Below, one piece after another: positions 15,465 through 24,392 of a DNA stretch of 39,425 bases. The notes under the pieces are model-generated. The model saw only the letters and a list, made by a program, of their open reading frames with translations. It was not told the DNA's origin and searched no databases. The stretch comes from JAYODW01 sp038116745 (GTDB lineage: Bacteria; Pseudomonadota; Gammaproteobacteria; Ga0077536): NCBI GenBank assembly GCA_038116745.1, contig JAYODW010000040.1, positions 1 to 39,425 on the forward strand. Direction: 5' to 3'. The position numbers and the translations under genes are program-made. Position 1 is the stretch's first letter; every line of letters starts with the position of its first letter.

Positions 15465-15612
15465 GTGGGCCGGGGATGGGCGCCGTTTGCGCAAGAACGC
15501 GGGTCCGAACATGCGTGGTCGAATGGCCCCGTTTTAAATACTTGCGACTGTTTTTGGTTGGCCCAGGGAACCGCCTAGTTCAATAACAATAACGTCTGCT
15601 GAGGTGCGAGGT

Positions 15613-15638
15613 CGCCTGACCATTTGCGCCCTCAGGCG
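15613..15638 (+). promoter_or_regulatory. Hairpin in the leader of the second sulfotransferase-like gene
   Basis: CGCCTGA at 15613-15619 and TCAGGCG at 15632-15638 form a perfect 7-bp stem with a 12-base loop, ending 11 bases before the ATG at 15650. It could influence ribosome access or bind a protein; its role is unknown. Confidence 0.35.
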
Positions 15639-15649
15639 GCGAGCACATT

Positions 15650-16417
15650 ATGTCAACCGCGCCACGCCCAATACTGATCCTCACTTTACGACGCACGGGC
15701 GGGACGAACCTGACGGCTGGATTGGTGGCACGCTCTCCGTGGAAAGGAGCCACGCATGAACCGTTCAATCGTCAGCGTGTTTTCGGATACGTCACGCGAG
15801 CCTGGGAGTCAAACAAACGCGAAAAGGAATTGCGCGCCTCGCTGTCGGCGATCCTCAGCGAAGCGCAGAACATAAAACACTGTGTCGAGCTGGTGCCGGC
15901 GCCGGTAACAACTGCGCTGCTTGACGCTGCCGTGACGGCCGATTATCGATTCCTTTTCCTTTATCGCGAGAACACAGTAGCGCGAATGTTATCCGTCGAA
16001 TTCGCTCGCCGCTCAGATATCTGGGGGCCGAAACAGGCTCAAGCCACGGGCGCGACGCGACGCGTTTTCGGAGAACCGCTGGAGGTTGACACTCTGATCG
16101 CCCGTGAGCGCTTGAGTATTGCCCGCCTCAACGGTGCTTGGCGCCGTTTGGAGGAGCGGCGCGTTCCGGCTGCTGTGCTTTCATTTGAGGACATCTACGC
16201 GCAGAAAAGGGAAGCAGCGTTGAGGACGTGGCTGGATGCGCTTGAAACCCTTGGACTCAGCGAATCTGAAGAGAGCGACCGCCTGTTGCTTGATGATCTG
16301 CGTAAAACCGGAGACCAGGGCACTCGAGACAGCTATGAGGAATTTCAGGGAGTGGGTCTACTCAGGCAGAAAAGCAGAGCTCTGCCTGCTTTTGAATTTG
16401 CTCGAAACTGCTCCTAA
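15650..16417 (+). CDS. Sulfotransferase-like P-loop protein
   Basis: A 255-residue protein opening with ILILTLRRTGGTNLTAGLV, which matches the phosphosulfate-binding loop region of bacterial sulfotransferase-fold proteins. HEPFN follows, a motif often seen after the loop in Stf0/Sulfotransfer-type proteins, and FLFLYRENTVARMLSVEFAR carries the arginine/serine pattern expected for 3'-phosphate binding. It is likely cytoplasmic and PAPS-dependent, acting on the polysaccharide or a precursor; the acceptor is unknown. The start ATG is preceded by GGCGGCGAG. It ends 80 bases before the convergent stop of the giant glycosyltransferase gene, with no clear terminator between them. Confidence 0.75.
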   Translation: MSTAPRPILILTLRRTGGTNLTAGLVARSPWKGATHEPFNRQRVFGYVTRAWESNKREKELRASLSAILSEAQNIKHCVELVPAPVTTALLDAAVTADYRFLFLYRENTVARMLSVEFARRSDIWGPKQAQATGATRRVFGEPLEVDTLIARERLSIARLNGAWRRLEERRVPAAVLSFEDIYAQKREAALRTWLDALETLGLSESEESDRLLLDDLRKTGDQGTRDSYEEFQGVGLLRQKSRALPAFEFARNCS

Positions 16418-16497
16418 AAGATTTTTGCTGTGCCGGCAACCAGAACTGGAAGCTGCGTTCAGTCAGCGGGTCGTCCTGCGCAGGCCTCGGAAGTCTC

Positions 16498-19400
16498 TCA
16501 GGGGAGGCCCCTGGAGTCGCTAAACACTGTGGAAAGCTCGTTGTCGTAAAGTGACAGATCGGGGTTGGAGTGGGCGAGCTCCGCGTACAGTCGATATTCG
16601 CTGGCGCCGTCAAAATGCTGACCCCTAAGGACTTCTGCGGTGCATTTGTCGAGGAAGTTCTTGTCGTACTTGAAATGCAGTATGTGCGCTCGTGCGGTGG
16701 CCAGTTTCTTGTAGCCGAAAATGTGGTGGAGGCCCTCGGCAAGGCGAATCCACGGGGTATACCTGAAAAGAGTGAACTTCTGATTAGTGAACAGGCCTGG
16801 TTTGGCGTCTGAAAAGACTCTCGCCCGCATGCAGCTGGTCGAAGCGGTATGGTTGGAGAACGGGCCCCGGTTAAAGAACCACGGCTGGGCACTGTTGCTG
16901 TCGAAGCAATTGGCGGCTTCGAGCGGCGAGTGCTGCCAGAAGTCCACCTCGTTCAGGCTGCCACGGGGGTACATGTCTACCAGCGGTGTCAAAACACAGT
17001 CAGCTTCATCCGACTCGAGCGCAGAGATATAAGACGCAATCTCTGTATTTTCGAAGCCGGGAAACACAAGAAATTCGTCGGCGTCAGCGACAATCACCCA
17101 GCGCCCCAAGCAGAAATTTCCCAGGATGGCTTGCTGCCAAGAAACGCCGTAATGCGAGTGTCGGTACTCGGAGTCGGTTGACATGACCAGCACGTCGGGT
17201 TGCTGCAGAAGATATTCCCGGGTGCCGTCATCCGAAATGTTGTCGACGATGAAGAAACCCTGGACACCCAGTTTGCGGTAGTGGGACAGGAAGTGCGGCA
17301 GGATCGCTCTTTCGTTGCGAACGCAGGACACAACACGCGGGCCTTCACCACGGATGAGAGACGCTGGATAGGCTCGGTTAAGGATCTCGATCTCGATGTT
17401 TGCCGGCCATTTAAAAAAGCTGAGCGCGCCGTGGGTAGGAAAAATTTTCTTCGGCGCCAGGAATACGCCGTCCTCGGTTGAAGCCGTTGGAAGCGTCGAA
17501 ACATCGGTGTCCGCATGTACGATGGCTGTGGACGCGATGCTCTGAGCATGAAACCCGTTTGACCACATGCTGATCGGTTCCGCCTCAGGGCACACTTTGC
17601 GTCGAACATATGCGACGTAGTCGTAGTTCGAGGGTTCGATGTTGGAGAGCGCCAGCAGATCGCCCACGAGTTTGTCCTCCATGCACGAGCTCGCAATGAG
17701 TTTCTTTCCCGTGGCTGAATCGGCATTCTCCAACAGCCGCGCGATCGCGGCCCGCGATAATGCGTACCCTGTCGAGCCGTCCGCATAAGTTGATGGCTCT
17801 GGAGATCGGTCCAGGGCGTGTTGCATCTCTGGACCTGATGAGCTCCTTTGGTGCCATGCCCTGTCCATCCCTCCAGGCTCCCGCATCAACACCCTGCCGT
17901 AGTAGTGATGTTCCCGATAGGCGGAAAGATCGAAAAAATTGTCCACATCAAGAACGCAGTCATCGTCAACTTTGACGGCGAAATTGAAGGCAGTGTGCTC
18001 ATAAACCCACCGAAACATGCTCAATGTCTTTCGCGGCAGATGTTCGTAGCGGTCTGATACACCGAGGCAGAGGACATCGTCTTCAAGTTGGTTATGGCCG
18101 TCGCCTACGACAACGAGGTGAGGAATGTTGCGTTCTTCCAGCTTGCTCAACCAGACGCTGCGTGCGCCGGCGACTTTCGAGTCCAGGTTTTTACGGCATG
18201 AGTAGAGCAGCACCACTGTGTCGCCGTGCCATGCGTCTGTTGGGGACAGTTCAGAGCTTTGCGGGCAGTTCAGCAGTGACAACAAATTAGGCTTGTGGAC
18301 CTCGGGGTCCGCGATAGCGGTTCTCGCGGCGCTCTGCAGGCGTTTCAAAGGTGAGGCATCTGTGCTCTGAGCGAGCAAATTGCGCAGCGATGACTCGGCT
18401 GGCGCAGCAAGGAGCTCTGGAGACTTCAGCGCTTCCAAGTGTTCGTTGAGTAGCTTCCAGACAGGGCCGCCGGCGGCGACGGCCAGAGGGACTGTGTCGG
18501 GGAAGCTGCAAAGCACGTGTTGCATCCGCAGGAGATACTCCAGCGCGCTGGATTGCTGGTGTTGGTAAGCGAGGACGTAGGTGGCCCGCTGCAGGTTGGA
18601 AACCAGCTCCGGGATGCGAGGCTCTTGTGAGGAGTTTTTTACGGCCTGTTCCAACGAAATGAGCGCTTTGTTACAGATGTGACGAAGCTCGTTGTGAGCG
18701 CTGGTGCGTGTATACATGCTCATAGTCGTGCGTTTGGCAGCGGCGAGCTTTACCTCTCCGAAGAAGTCGGAAACGAGGTCGCTGGGTATTGGGGCGGCGA
18801 GGACACGAACAAGTTCGTTTTCGGAGGAAAGCGTCAAGGTTTCAAGGTAAGCGGCGAGATTTGCGCGGCTGCCATCGTTGACCGCGAGCATTTCACGCAT
18901 CGACAATTCACGCACTAGCTGTAGAGCGAAGGAATTGTTCCATCGGAGAAAATGACCCAGACCGACGAGCAGCTGTTGTTTTTCCTTATCGTCAAGTGAG
19001 TCAAAGCGCAAGGTCCAAGAGCGAATTCTGAGGCAGGTTTCTCGCGCCGCGCTGAGACGGAAGGATAGTTCGAAGTCTGGTCCGAGTTGAGAAGCCAGCC
19101 TGTCCCAGAAGGTGAAACACAAGCCAAAACAGCTCAGCACACAGCCTTCAATTTTTTTCCGAAGAGGTTCGGACACGGTTTCCGTAACGCCTACCAAATG
19201 AATAGCTGTATCGAACACATACAGATCGGCCCCCCTTCCGAACCAACCGTGTCGATTCAGGTGGGCCAGGTAGTCCACAACATCGGCGTAAAAGTCTTCT
19301 CGCACAGCGGAGGCGCGCGCCAGGCCGCGAGTTGCTTGCCGCTCGATCTCCCTGCAGGCCGCAAAGACACACTCGGTATGGAGCCAGCTTTCCGGAGGCC

Positions 19401-20628
19401 GTGCTGCGAGAAGTTCATTCAATCGTTTGAGCTTTTTTTGAGCCCGTTTGTGTTTGCATCGATGCACTGCGATCGGCAGTTCCAGAGATAGCGTCGGTAC
19501 ATCTTCCCAGTCACGGGTTAATCGTTGCAGCGATGGGACCCAAGCTGTCGAATCGAGCTCATCTGCGATGCAGATGAGCGGGATCGCCCTGCCCAGAAAG
19601 CCATGTGCAACCGATGGGGAGTAGTCGACTAGCCTTCGATCCTCAAAAATCTGTTTGCTGACCACGGCTACGCTCGCAGATTGCTGGAGCAAGTGGTTCA
19701 GGGTTCTTAAGGCGTCATGCAAGACGGGCTCGCTGTGAACCTTATCTGGGCTGAAAGATGCTCTCATCGCATCCGCTTCTGTCTTGCCTTGTGACACCGA
19801 TAGAAGATGGGCGACCTTAAGTGCGTTCGCTGCTCGGAGTAGGGTACAGCGAGCGTCTTCTGAGAGCCGCTCTAAAGAGCTGGAGCAGATGAGATGCTCT
19901 AAAGCTAGCAGGGTGCGTCGCTGGTATTCCCAGTCAACGTAGTGTTCGGTTTGTAAGATCCAAGGCTCGATGGCATCGATGTTGACTTCTTGCGCACGAT
20001 CGATTTTCTCGCCGTTAAGCAGCACTTCTACTGTGACCCGATCCCTTCTCTCTGGGTCGGCTTTGAACCAGATTGCACCGGGTAGCGAGGCCCGGAATAT
20101 TTTTGCTTGGTCTGACAACAGGTCGTCTGGAAAAAAGACGCAATCTTCTAGCGCGTGGCCATTCACGGTCACGACCAGGTCCTTCTCGTGTCGAGCGCCG
20201 GGCGCACAGACCCGGACTTCAAGACCTAAAAGCTCGCAGCTGGTGATCCCGAGCTGCTCCGTCGAGGCAGAGATCGGTGGGGAAATCGTGAACTCAGCCA
20301 GCCCAGTGGTGAGGAAGCGTAAAGGGGCGCTGTCAACTTCCAGTACGGCTTCTATCGAGTTTGTGTGGACAGTTTTCATCAGCTCCAGGATTTTTTCAGG
20401 CAAGGAGCATCGGAAACCTGAGATCAGATACCTCTCCCCGTAGTGCTCCGCGATGTCCTGGCGCGGTACCCACTGCGCGTTGAGCGCAAAAGATTGGTCG
20501 CCCACGAAAAGTTTCAGGACCTTGGGTTTCCTTGCATCCCGCAACGTCCAGCCGGAGATCGTGAGCTCAGATATCGATTCAATAAATCCAATCGCAATGT
20601 GTTCCTTGCGCTTTTTTAGTCGCAACAT
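16498..20628 (-). CDS. Giant multidomain protein with GT31-like and GT92-like glycosyltransferase domains
   Basis: About 1,376 residues. The N-terminus has an accessory domain (IGFIESISELTISGWTL, then VGDQSFALN and YLISGFRCSLP), followed by ~750 residues of mostly helical sequence without recognised motifs. From about 860 a GT31-like domain appears: VVLLYSCRKNLDSKV, FAVKVDDDCVLDVDNF (DDD near 888), YADGSTGYALSRAAI and CMEDKLVGDLL, matching the DxD and ED(V) signatures of beta-1,3-galactosyl/GlcNAc transferases. From about 1,095 a GT92/Glyco_tranf_2_4-like domain follows: VSCVRNERAILPHFLSHYR, GFFIVDNISDDGTREYL and VIVADADEFLVFPG. The start at 20628 has AAGG nine bases upstream; the frame extends to 20748 without better support. 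Two fused transferases suggest stepwise addition of two sugars. Acceptors are unknown. Confidence 0.82.
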   Translation of the reverse strand: MLRLKKRKEHIAIGFIESISELTISGWTLRDARKPKVLKLFVGDQSFALNAQWVPRQDIAEHYGERYLISGFRCSLPEKILELMKTVHTNSIEAVLEVDSAPLRFLTTGLAEFTISPPISASTEQLGITSCELLGLEVRVCAPGARHEKDLVVTVNGHALEDCVFFPDDLLSDQAKIFRASLPGAIWFKADPERRDRVTVEVLLNGEKIDRAQEVNIDAIEPWILQTEHYVDWEYQRRTLLALEHLICSSSLERLSEDARCTLLRAANALKVAHLLSVSQGKTEADAMRASFSPDKVHSEPVLHDALRTLNHLLQQSASVAVVSKQIFEDRRLVDYSPSVAHGFLGRAIPLICIADELDSTAWVPSLQRLTRDWEDVPTLSLELPIAVHRCKHKRAQKKLKRLNELLAARPPESWLHTECVFAACREIERQATRGLARASAVREDFYADVVDYLAHLNRHGWFGRGADLYVFDTAIHLVGVTETVSEPLRKKIEGCVLSCFGLCFTFWDRLASQLGPDFELSFRLSAARETCLRIRSWTLRFDSLDDKEKQQLLVGLGHFLRWNNSFALQLVRELSMREMLAVNDGSRANLAAYLETLTLSSENELVRVLAAPIPSDLVSDFFGEVKLAAAKRTTMSMYTRTSAHNELRHICNKALISLEQAVKNSSQEPRIPELVSNLQRATYVLAYQHQQSSALEYLLRMQHVLCSFPDTVPLAVAAGGPVWKLLNEHLEALKSPELLAAPAESSLRNLLAQSTDASPLKRLQSAARTAIADPEVHKPNLLSLLNCPQSSELSPTDAWHGDTVVLLYSCRKNLDSKVAGARSVWLSKLEERNIPHLVVVGDGHNQLEDDVLCLGVSDRYEHLPRKTLSMFRWVYEHTAFNFAVKVDDDCVLDVDNFFDLSAYREHHYYGRVLMREPGGMDRAWHQRSSSGPEMQHALDRSPEPSTYADGSTGYALSRAAIARLLENADSATGKKLIASSCMEDKLVGDLLALSNIEPSNYDYVAYVRRKVCPEAEPISMWSNGFHAQSIASTAIVHADTDVSTLPTASTEDGVFLAPKKIFPTHGALSFFKWPANIEIEILNRAYPASLIRGEGPRVVSCVRNERAILPHFLSHYRKLGVQGFFIVDNISDDGTREYLLQQPDVLVMSTDSEYRHSHYGVSWQQAILGNFCLGRWVIVADADEFLVFPGFENTEIASYISALESDEADCVLTPLVDMYPRGSLNEVDFWQHSPLEAANCFDSNSAQPWFFNRGPFSNHTASTSCMRARVFSDAKPGLFTNQKFTLFRYTPWIRLAEGLHHIFGYKKLATARAHILHFKYDKNFLDKCTAEVLRGQHFDGASEYRLYAELAHSNPDLSLYDNELSTVFSDSRGLP

Positions 20629-20855
20629 TTTCGAAACCTTGGTGAGCAAAGCTGTGTCGGGCGGGGCCTGGTGCATACAATAGCGAGTATGACAGTAAGA
20701 ATTGCTTGGCGGGGAGATGACCGTCGCTTGAGGCGTCAACAGCATCAATGCGAAGCCAGATAGCGGGGGTGTGAGCTTAGTTCAAACCGAGTTCTGCACC
20801 TCTAGCACTTTGAAGTTTTCTACAACGCTGTATTTTTTGAAGTAGCCCGCACTCG

Positions 20856-23072
20856 ATGTTCTGGTCCCGCAGATGGTCTCCGCGTGCATGTGCACGCCCC
20901 CGGATATCCTCATCGACAAGACCCATCCTGAGTGACGGCACTACTCCTACCGACGGCGGCACAACAGCCGTCTTTGACTACGCAATTCACCTGTCCACCT
21001 ACGGCTGGCATATGGTTGAACTGGCAGCCTCGCCAGCTTTGCGCGGGCTGGAGACCAGAGTCGTGCTTCTCGATCGATGTGGCAACGTCATAAGTGGCGA
21101 CATGGTGTTGCCACTCAAGAGCGCTCGGATAGCTAAGCGTCTTTGTTTTATCCCTTTTAGCTGTCGTCGGATCCGCTTTGAATTTCCGCGAACAGATGTG
21201 GAGGTCCGGATTTCTTTCCTGCAATTAGTCTGGATGCTGCCGTGGGCTGCTAATCAACGACTTCTCCTGCGTCTGCAAAACAACGTTGAAGAGTTCCGAG
21301 GCTTGTCTTTTGACCGAATCGTCGCGAGCATCAAACGCGAGTCTGCGGTCAGCGGCGTACCCTGGCGAGCGCAAGCGCAACTCCTCTACGAACGGACGTT
21401 CAACCGATTCAGCAGCGCTCAGGGTTATTCTTGTTGGATAGAAACTCGTGAGCGGCGGCGGAGTGCGATGGCTCCGGCGCCCGCTTCCGATGCACCAGAA
21501 TCCAGGGCAGGGCCTCTGATCTCGCTCTTCCTCAGGCTCGAACTCGATGATGCCTCTGGGCTGGCCGATTGCGTGACTGCACTACGCGCTCAATTTTGGC
21601 GGAACTGGGAGCTGATTGTGGTCAGCCCCACCGGGGCCGATTGTGTCGAGCTGGCTGGAAAAACAGATGACCTGAGAATTCGTTATTGCGCCCCCAAGGA
21701 TCTTGGTCGCTCGGCGGCGTCAGGTGGCGTAAGGGCGCGAGGCTCGTATCTCGCCTGCCTAAGTATCTCCGACTTGCTGAGGGAGCAGGCCCTCCTGAGG
21801 GTAGTAGAGAAACTAACTCCTGGGAAGGAACCTGATCTGATTTACTCAGACTCGGACCTGTTGAACGAGGCGGGCGTGCGCAACAGTCCTTGTTTTAAAA
21901 CTGAGTGGAATCCAGACCTTCTTATCAGCCATGACTATCTTGGCAATCCGGTTTTCTGGCGCGCCCGATTCTTTGAGGAAAATAGTGTTCCTGAGAGTGC
22001 GCTTGTTGAGTTGAGCGCGCGTACGATTGCCCTGCAGGTTTGGCGTAGCCTTAGTGCGGGCAACGTAGAACATGTACCAGAGGTCCTCTTTCACCGCGTT
22101 GTCGGCGCAGGCAAACGCGCCGCTGTCTTGCCGTGCATCGAGAGTGGGCATGTTGAGGCCGCTTCTCACTGTCTGCCTAACGGAGCGACAGCGAAGAAGG
22201 GAATGCTCGAGGGAAGTGTCCGGATCAGCTGGTCGCTACCCGAACCAAAGCCTCTTGTCAGCATACTAATACCAACCAGAGATGGGCTGAGCGTTTTACG
22301 GCGAGCGGTGAGTTCCGTCCTAAGTCGAACAGCCTACCCAAATTTCGAGCTTCTGGTCCTCGACAATGACTCTCGCGATCCAGACACTCTGAGGTATTTC
22401 GAAGAAATCGGTCATGATCAGCGTGTCAGCGTGCATCGCTGGGAGCACCCATTCAACTTCTCCGCGATTAACAATTTTGGTGTCGCCAAGGCGGCGGGCA
22501 GCGTAATCGGTTTGCTTAACAATGACATAGAGGTGATCAACGACGATTGGCTGGACGAAATGGTGTCGCACGCGATTCGACCGGAGATCGGATGCGTCGG
22601 CGCGAAGCTCTACTACCCTGACGGAACGATTCAGCACGCGGGCGTCGTTCTTGGTGTTGGTGGGGTCGCCGGACACGCACACCGCCATTTCGCGGGGAAT
22701 GACGATGGCTACTGCGGACGTCTGAAGCTGGTACAGAATTTTTCGGCGGTGACAGCAGCGTGCCTGCTCGTGCGTAAGGCGACCTATCTTGAGGTCGGCG
22801 GACTAGATGAAATCAACCTGCCTGTCGCCTACAACGACGTGGATCTCTGTCTAAAAGTACGCGAGGCCGGCTACCGGAACCTGTGGACGCCCTACGCGGA
22901 GCTATACCATCACGAATCCGCGACCCGCGGCGCCGACGACACACCCAAGAAGCGTGCGCGAGCAGAGAAAGAGAGGCGTTATATGCGGCACCGTTGGGGA
23001 AAGCTGCTGGACAACGATCCTTACTACAACCCGAACCTGACTCTCATCCATGAAGACTTCTCGCTCCGTTGA
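20856..23072 (+). CDS. RfbC-like O-antigen/capsule glycosyltransferase with two GT2 domains
   Basis: A 738-residue protein of the RfbC/WbbL-like type. A beta-rich N-terminal part (about 40-150; HLSTYGWHMVELAASPAL) precedes a degenerate first GT2 domain (about 225-440; ISLFLRLELDDASGL, DLIYSDSDLL, FKTEWNPDLLISHDYLG). A complete second GT2 domain starts at about 464 with PLVSILIPTRDGLSVLRRAV, then LLVLDNDSRDPDTL, VIGLLNNDIEVINDDWL (acidic motif near 553) and LPVAYNDVDLCLKVREAGYR, a signature of rhamnosyl-type transferases. It probably adds a sugar such as rhamnose, which is inference. The ATG at 20856 has no clear ribosome binding site and the first ~35 residues look non-conserved, so a later start is possible. 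It overlaps the next gene by 23 bases. Confidence 0.85.
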   Translation: MFWSRRWSPRACARPRISSSTRPILSDGTTPTDGGTTAVFDYAIHLSTYGWHMVELAASPALRGLETRVVLLDRCGNVISGDMVLPLKSARIAKRLCFIPFSCRRIRFEFPRTDVEVRISFLQLVWMLPWAANQRLLLRLQNNVEEFRGLSFDRIVASIKRESAVSGVPWRAQAQLLYERTFNRFSSAQGYSCWIETRERRRSAMAPAPASDAPESRAGPLISLFLRLELDDASGLADCVTALRAQFWRNWELIVVSPTGADCVELAGKTDDLRIRYCAPKDLGRSAASGGVRARGSYLACLSISDLLREQALLRVVEKLTPGKEPDLIYSDSDLLNEAGVRNSPCFKTEWNPDLLISHDYLGNPVFWRARFFEENSVPESALVELSARTIALQVWRSLSAGNVEHVPEVLFHRVVGAGKRAAVLPCIESGHVEAASHCLPNGATAKKGMLEGSVRISWSLPEPKPLVSILIPTRDGLSVLRRAVSSVLSRTAYPNFELLVLDNDSRDPDTLRYFEEIGHDQRVSVHRWEHPFNFSAINNFGVAKAAGSVIGLLNNDIEVINDDWLDEMVSHAIRPEIGCVGAKLYYPDGTIQHAGVVLGVGGVAGHAHRHFAGNDDGYCGRLKLVQNFSAVTAACLLVRKATYLEVGGLDEINLPVAYNDVDLCLKVREAGYRNLWTPYAELYHHESATRGADDTPKKRARAEKERRYMRHRWGKLLDNDPYYNPNLTLIHEDFSLR

Positions 23073-24111
23073 GGTGAGCCTAGGCGGAAAGAATTCAGCC
23101 CAATGGGTTTTGCTGAGCGATGGTGCAGGTCCGACAGAGGATATCTACTTCATGAAAAGCGCCGCGCCGCTGTTGGCGCGGCACCATGGTGACCGCACGC
23201 AGCGTATCGACACGCGCCGGCGCTGGATTCCAAAGGCGATGCGATTAGATGCCGTGCGTGGGGCGCACGTGCTCATCTGTCGATCACTGGCTCCGACCTG
23301 GATTACTTTTCTGGAGCGTCATCGGAAGAGTCTCGAGCGAGTGACCTACCTCGTGGATGACGACTTTGAAGCCGGCGCGCTAACGGAGGGTCTGCCTCCG
23401 GCTTACCTGGAGCGGCTGACAGACATCGTGAACCAGCAATGGCCTCGTCTATTGAATCTGGCAGATGAACTGGTCGTCACCAGCAGGGCGTTGATGTCTC
23501 GCTTTACGCATGCCCACCAGCAGGTGTCGCTGCTCGAACCTCCGATGCTTCTGCCACCGCCCGATCAAACGCACTTCGACCAGGAGAGTATGACCTTGTG
23601 CTTTCATGGCACCCGAGCGCACGCGGCCGATCTCGACGGGATTGCGCCGGCGCTAAAACGCTTTCTGAGGCTTCATGAACAGGCCAAGTTTTTGAGCGTC
23701 CTCGGCCGCTTCACGCCCGCAGCTCTCAGGGATTTGCAGAGGGTGCGTTGTATCGAACCGATGCCGTGGGAGCGATTTTCAAGATTTATGAGGCGGCAAC
23801 GGATCCACATCGGGCTGGTGCCACTCTTCAACACACCTTTCAATCGCTGTAAGTCACACGTCAAATTCCACGAGATTGCCTCCATGGGCGGCGTAGGTGT
23901 CTACAGCCGTCGTGAGCCCTACGTCGACATTGTTGAGCCCGGGGTCGATGGATTGCTTGTCGACGACGAACCAGAGGCCTGGCTAGAGGCGTTGAATGAC
24001 CTCATGGCCGAGCCCGGCAGGGTTAAGCAGATGGCTTTTGCTGCGTCAGAAAAAGCGGCCCGAATCGGGGATCCGGGGGTCGCTGCGCGTTTCTGGAACT
24101 CGCGACATTGA
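23050..24111 (+). CDS. GT-B type glycosyltransferase (Glyco_trans_1-like)
   Basis: A 353-residue protein that begins inside the 3' end of the RfbC-like gene (23-base overlap), so the two are translationally linked. It has a GT-B style C-terminal half: MTLCFHGTRAHAADLDGI (start of the second Rossmann domain), FLSVLGRFTPAAL, IHIGLVPLFNTPFNRCKSHV, then KFHEIASMGGVGVYSRREPY and VEPGVDGLLVDDEPEAW, typical of the donor-binding loop of GT1/GT4-like enzymes. The first half contains VTYLVDDDFEAGAL and ADELVVTSRAL. Donor and acceptor are unknown. It likely follows the RfbC-like enzyme in building the same side chain or repeat unit. Confidence 0.8.
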   Translation: MKTSRSVEVSLGGKNSAQWVLLSDGAGPTEDIYFMKSAAPLLARHHGDRTQRIDTRRRWIPKAMRLDAVRGAHVLICRSLAPTWITFLERHRKSLERVTYLVDDDFEAGALTEGLPPAYLERLTDIVNQQWPRLLNLADELVVTSRALMSRFTHAHQQVSLLEPPMLLPPPDQTHFDQESMTLCFHGTRAHAADLDGIAPALKRFLRLHEQAKFLSVLGRFTPAALRDLQRVRCIEPMPWERFSRFMRRQRIHIGLVPLFNTPFNRCKSHVKFHEIASMGGVGVYSRREPYVDIVEPGVDGLLVDDEPEAWLEALNDLMAEPGRVKQMAFAASEKAARIGDPGVAARFWNSRH

Positions 24112-24392
24112 AACACGTTTCATGAATGCTTTTGAAATCTGAGGAACTCCTGCCAGTAGGCACTTTGAGAGCAGTCCCTGCGACTGAGTTTCGTATACTT
24201 CGCCGCGGTTCGCGTTGGTGGAGGTCTCCGAGGATAAGACTGGGTCAATGGATGAAGCTTTTTGTCTCAACTCCCGACACCACTGGTGCATGCGGCTGCG
24301 CATGAAGGTGCGCTGGCAATGGCCAGCAAGATAATCCAGCCCGATGATTGCGTCGGCGATACGACATTTAGCTTTCAGCTGGGAATGAATTG
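24112..24392. other. 281-bp non-coding stretch, no feature recognised
   Basis: Lies between two same-strand glycan genes. All three plus-strand frames lack a convincing coding sequence. A short dyad (TGAAAC-AC-GTTTCA, about 24108-24121) overlaps the stop of the upstream gene; no T tract follows it. The stretch may be decayed sequence or hold a promoter for the sulfotransferase gene, but no promoter boxes are clear. Confidence 0.4.

Noticed and set aside
24108..24121. TGAAAC-AC-GTTTCA dyad as terminator
   Set aside because: Short, AT-rich arms, no T tract; cannot be supported as a terminator.
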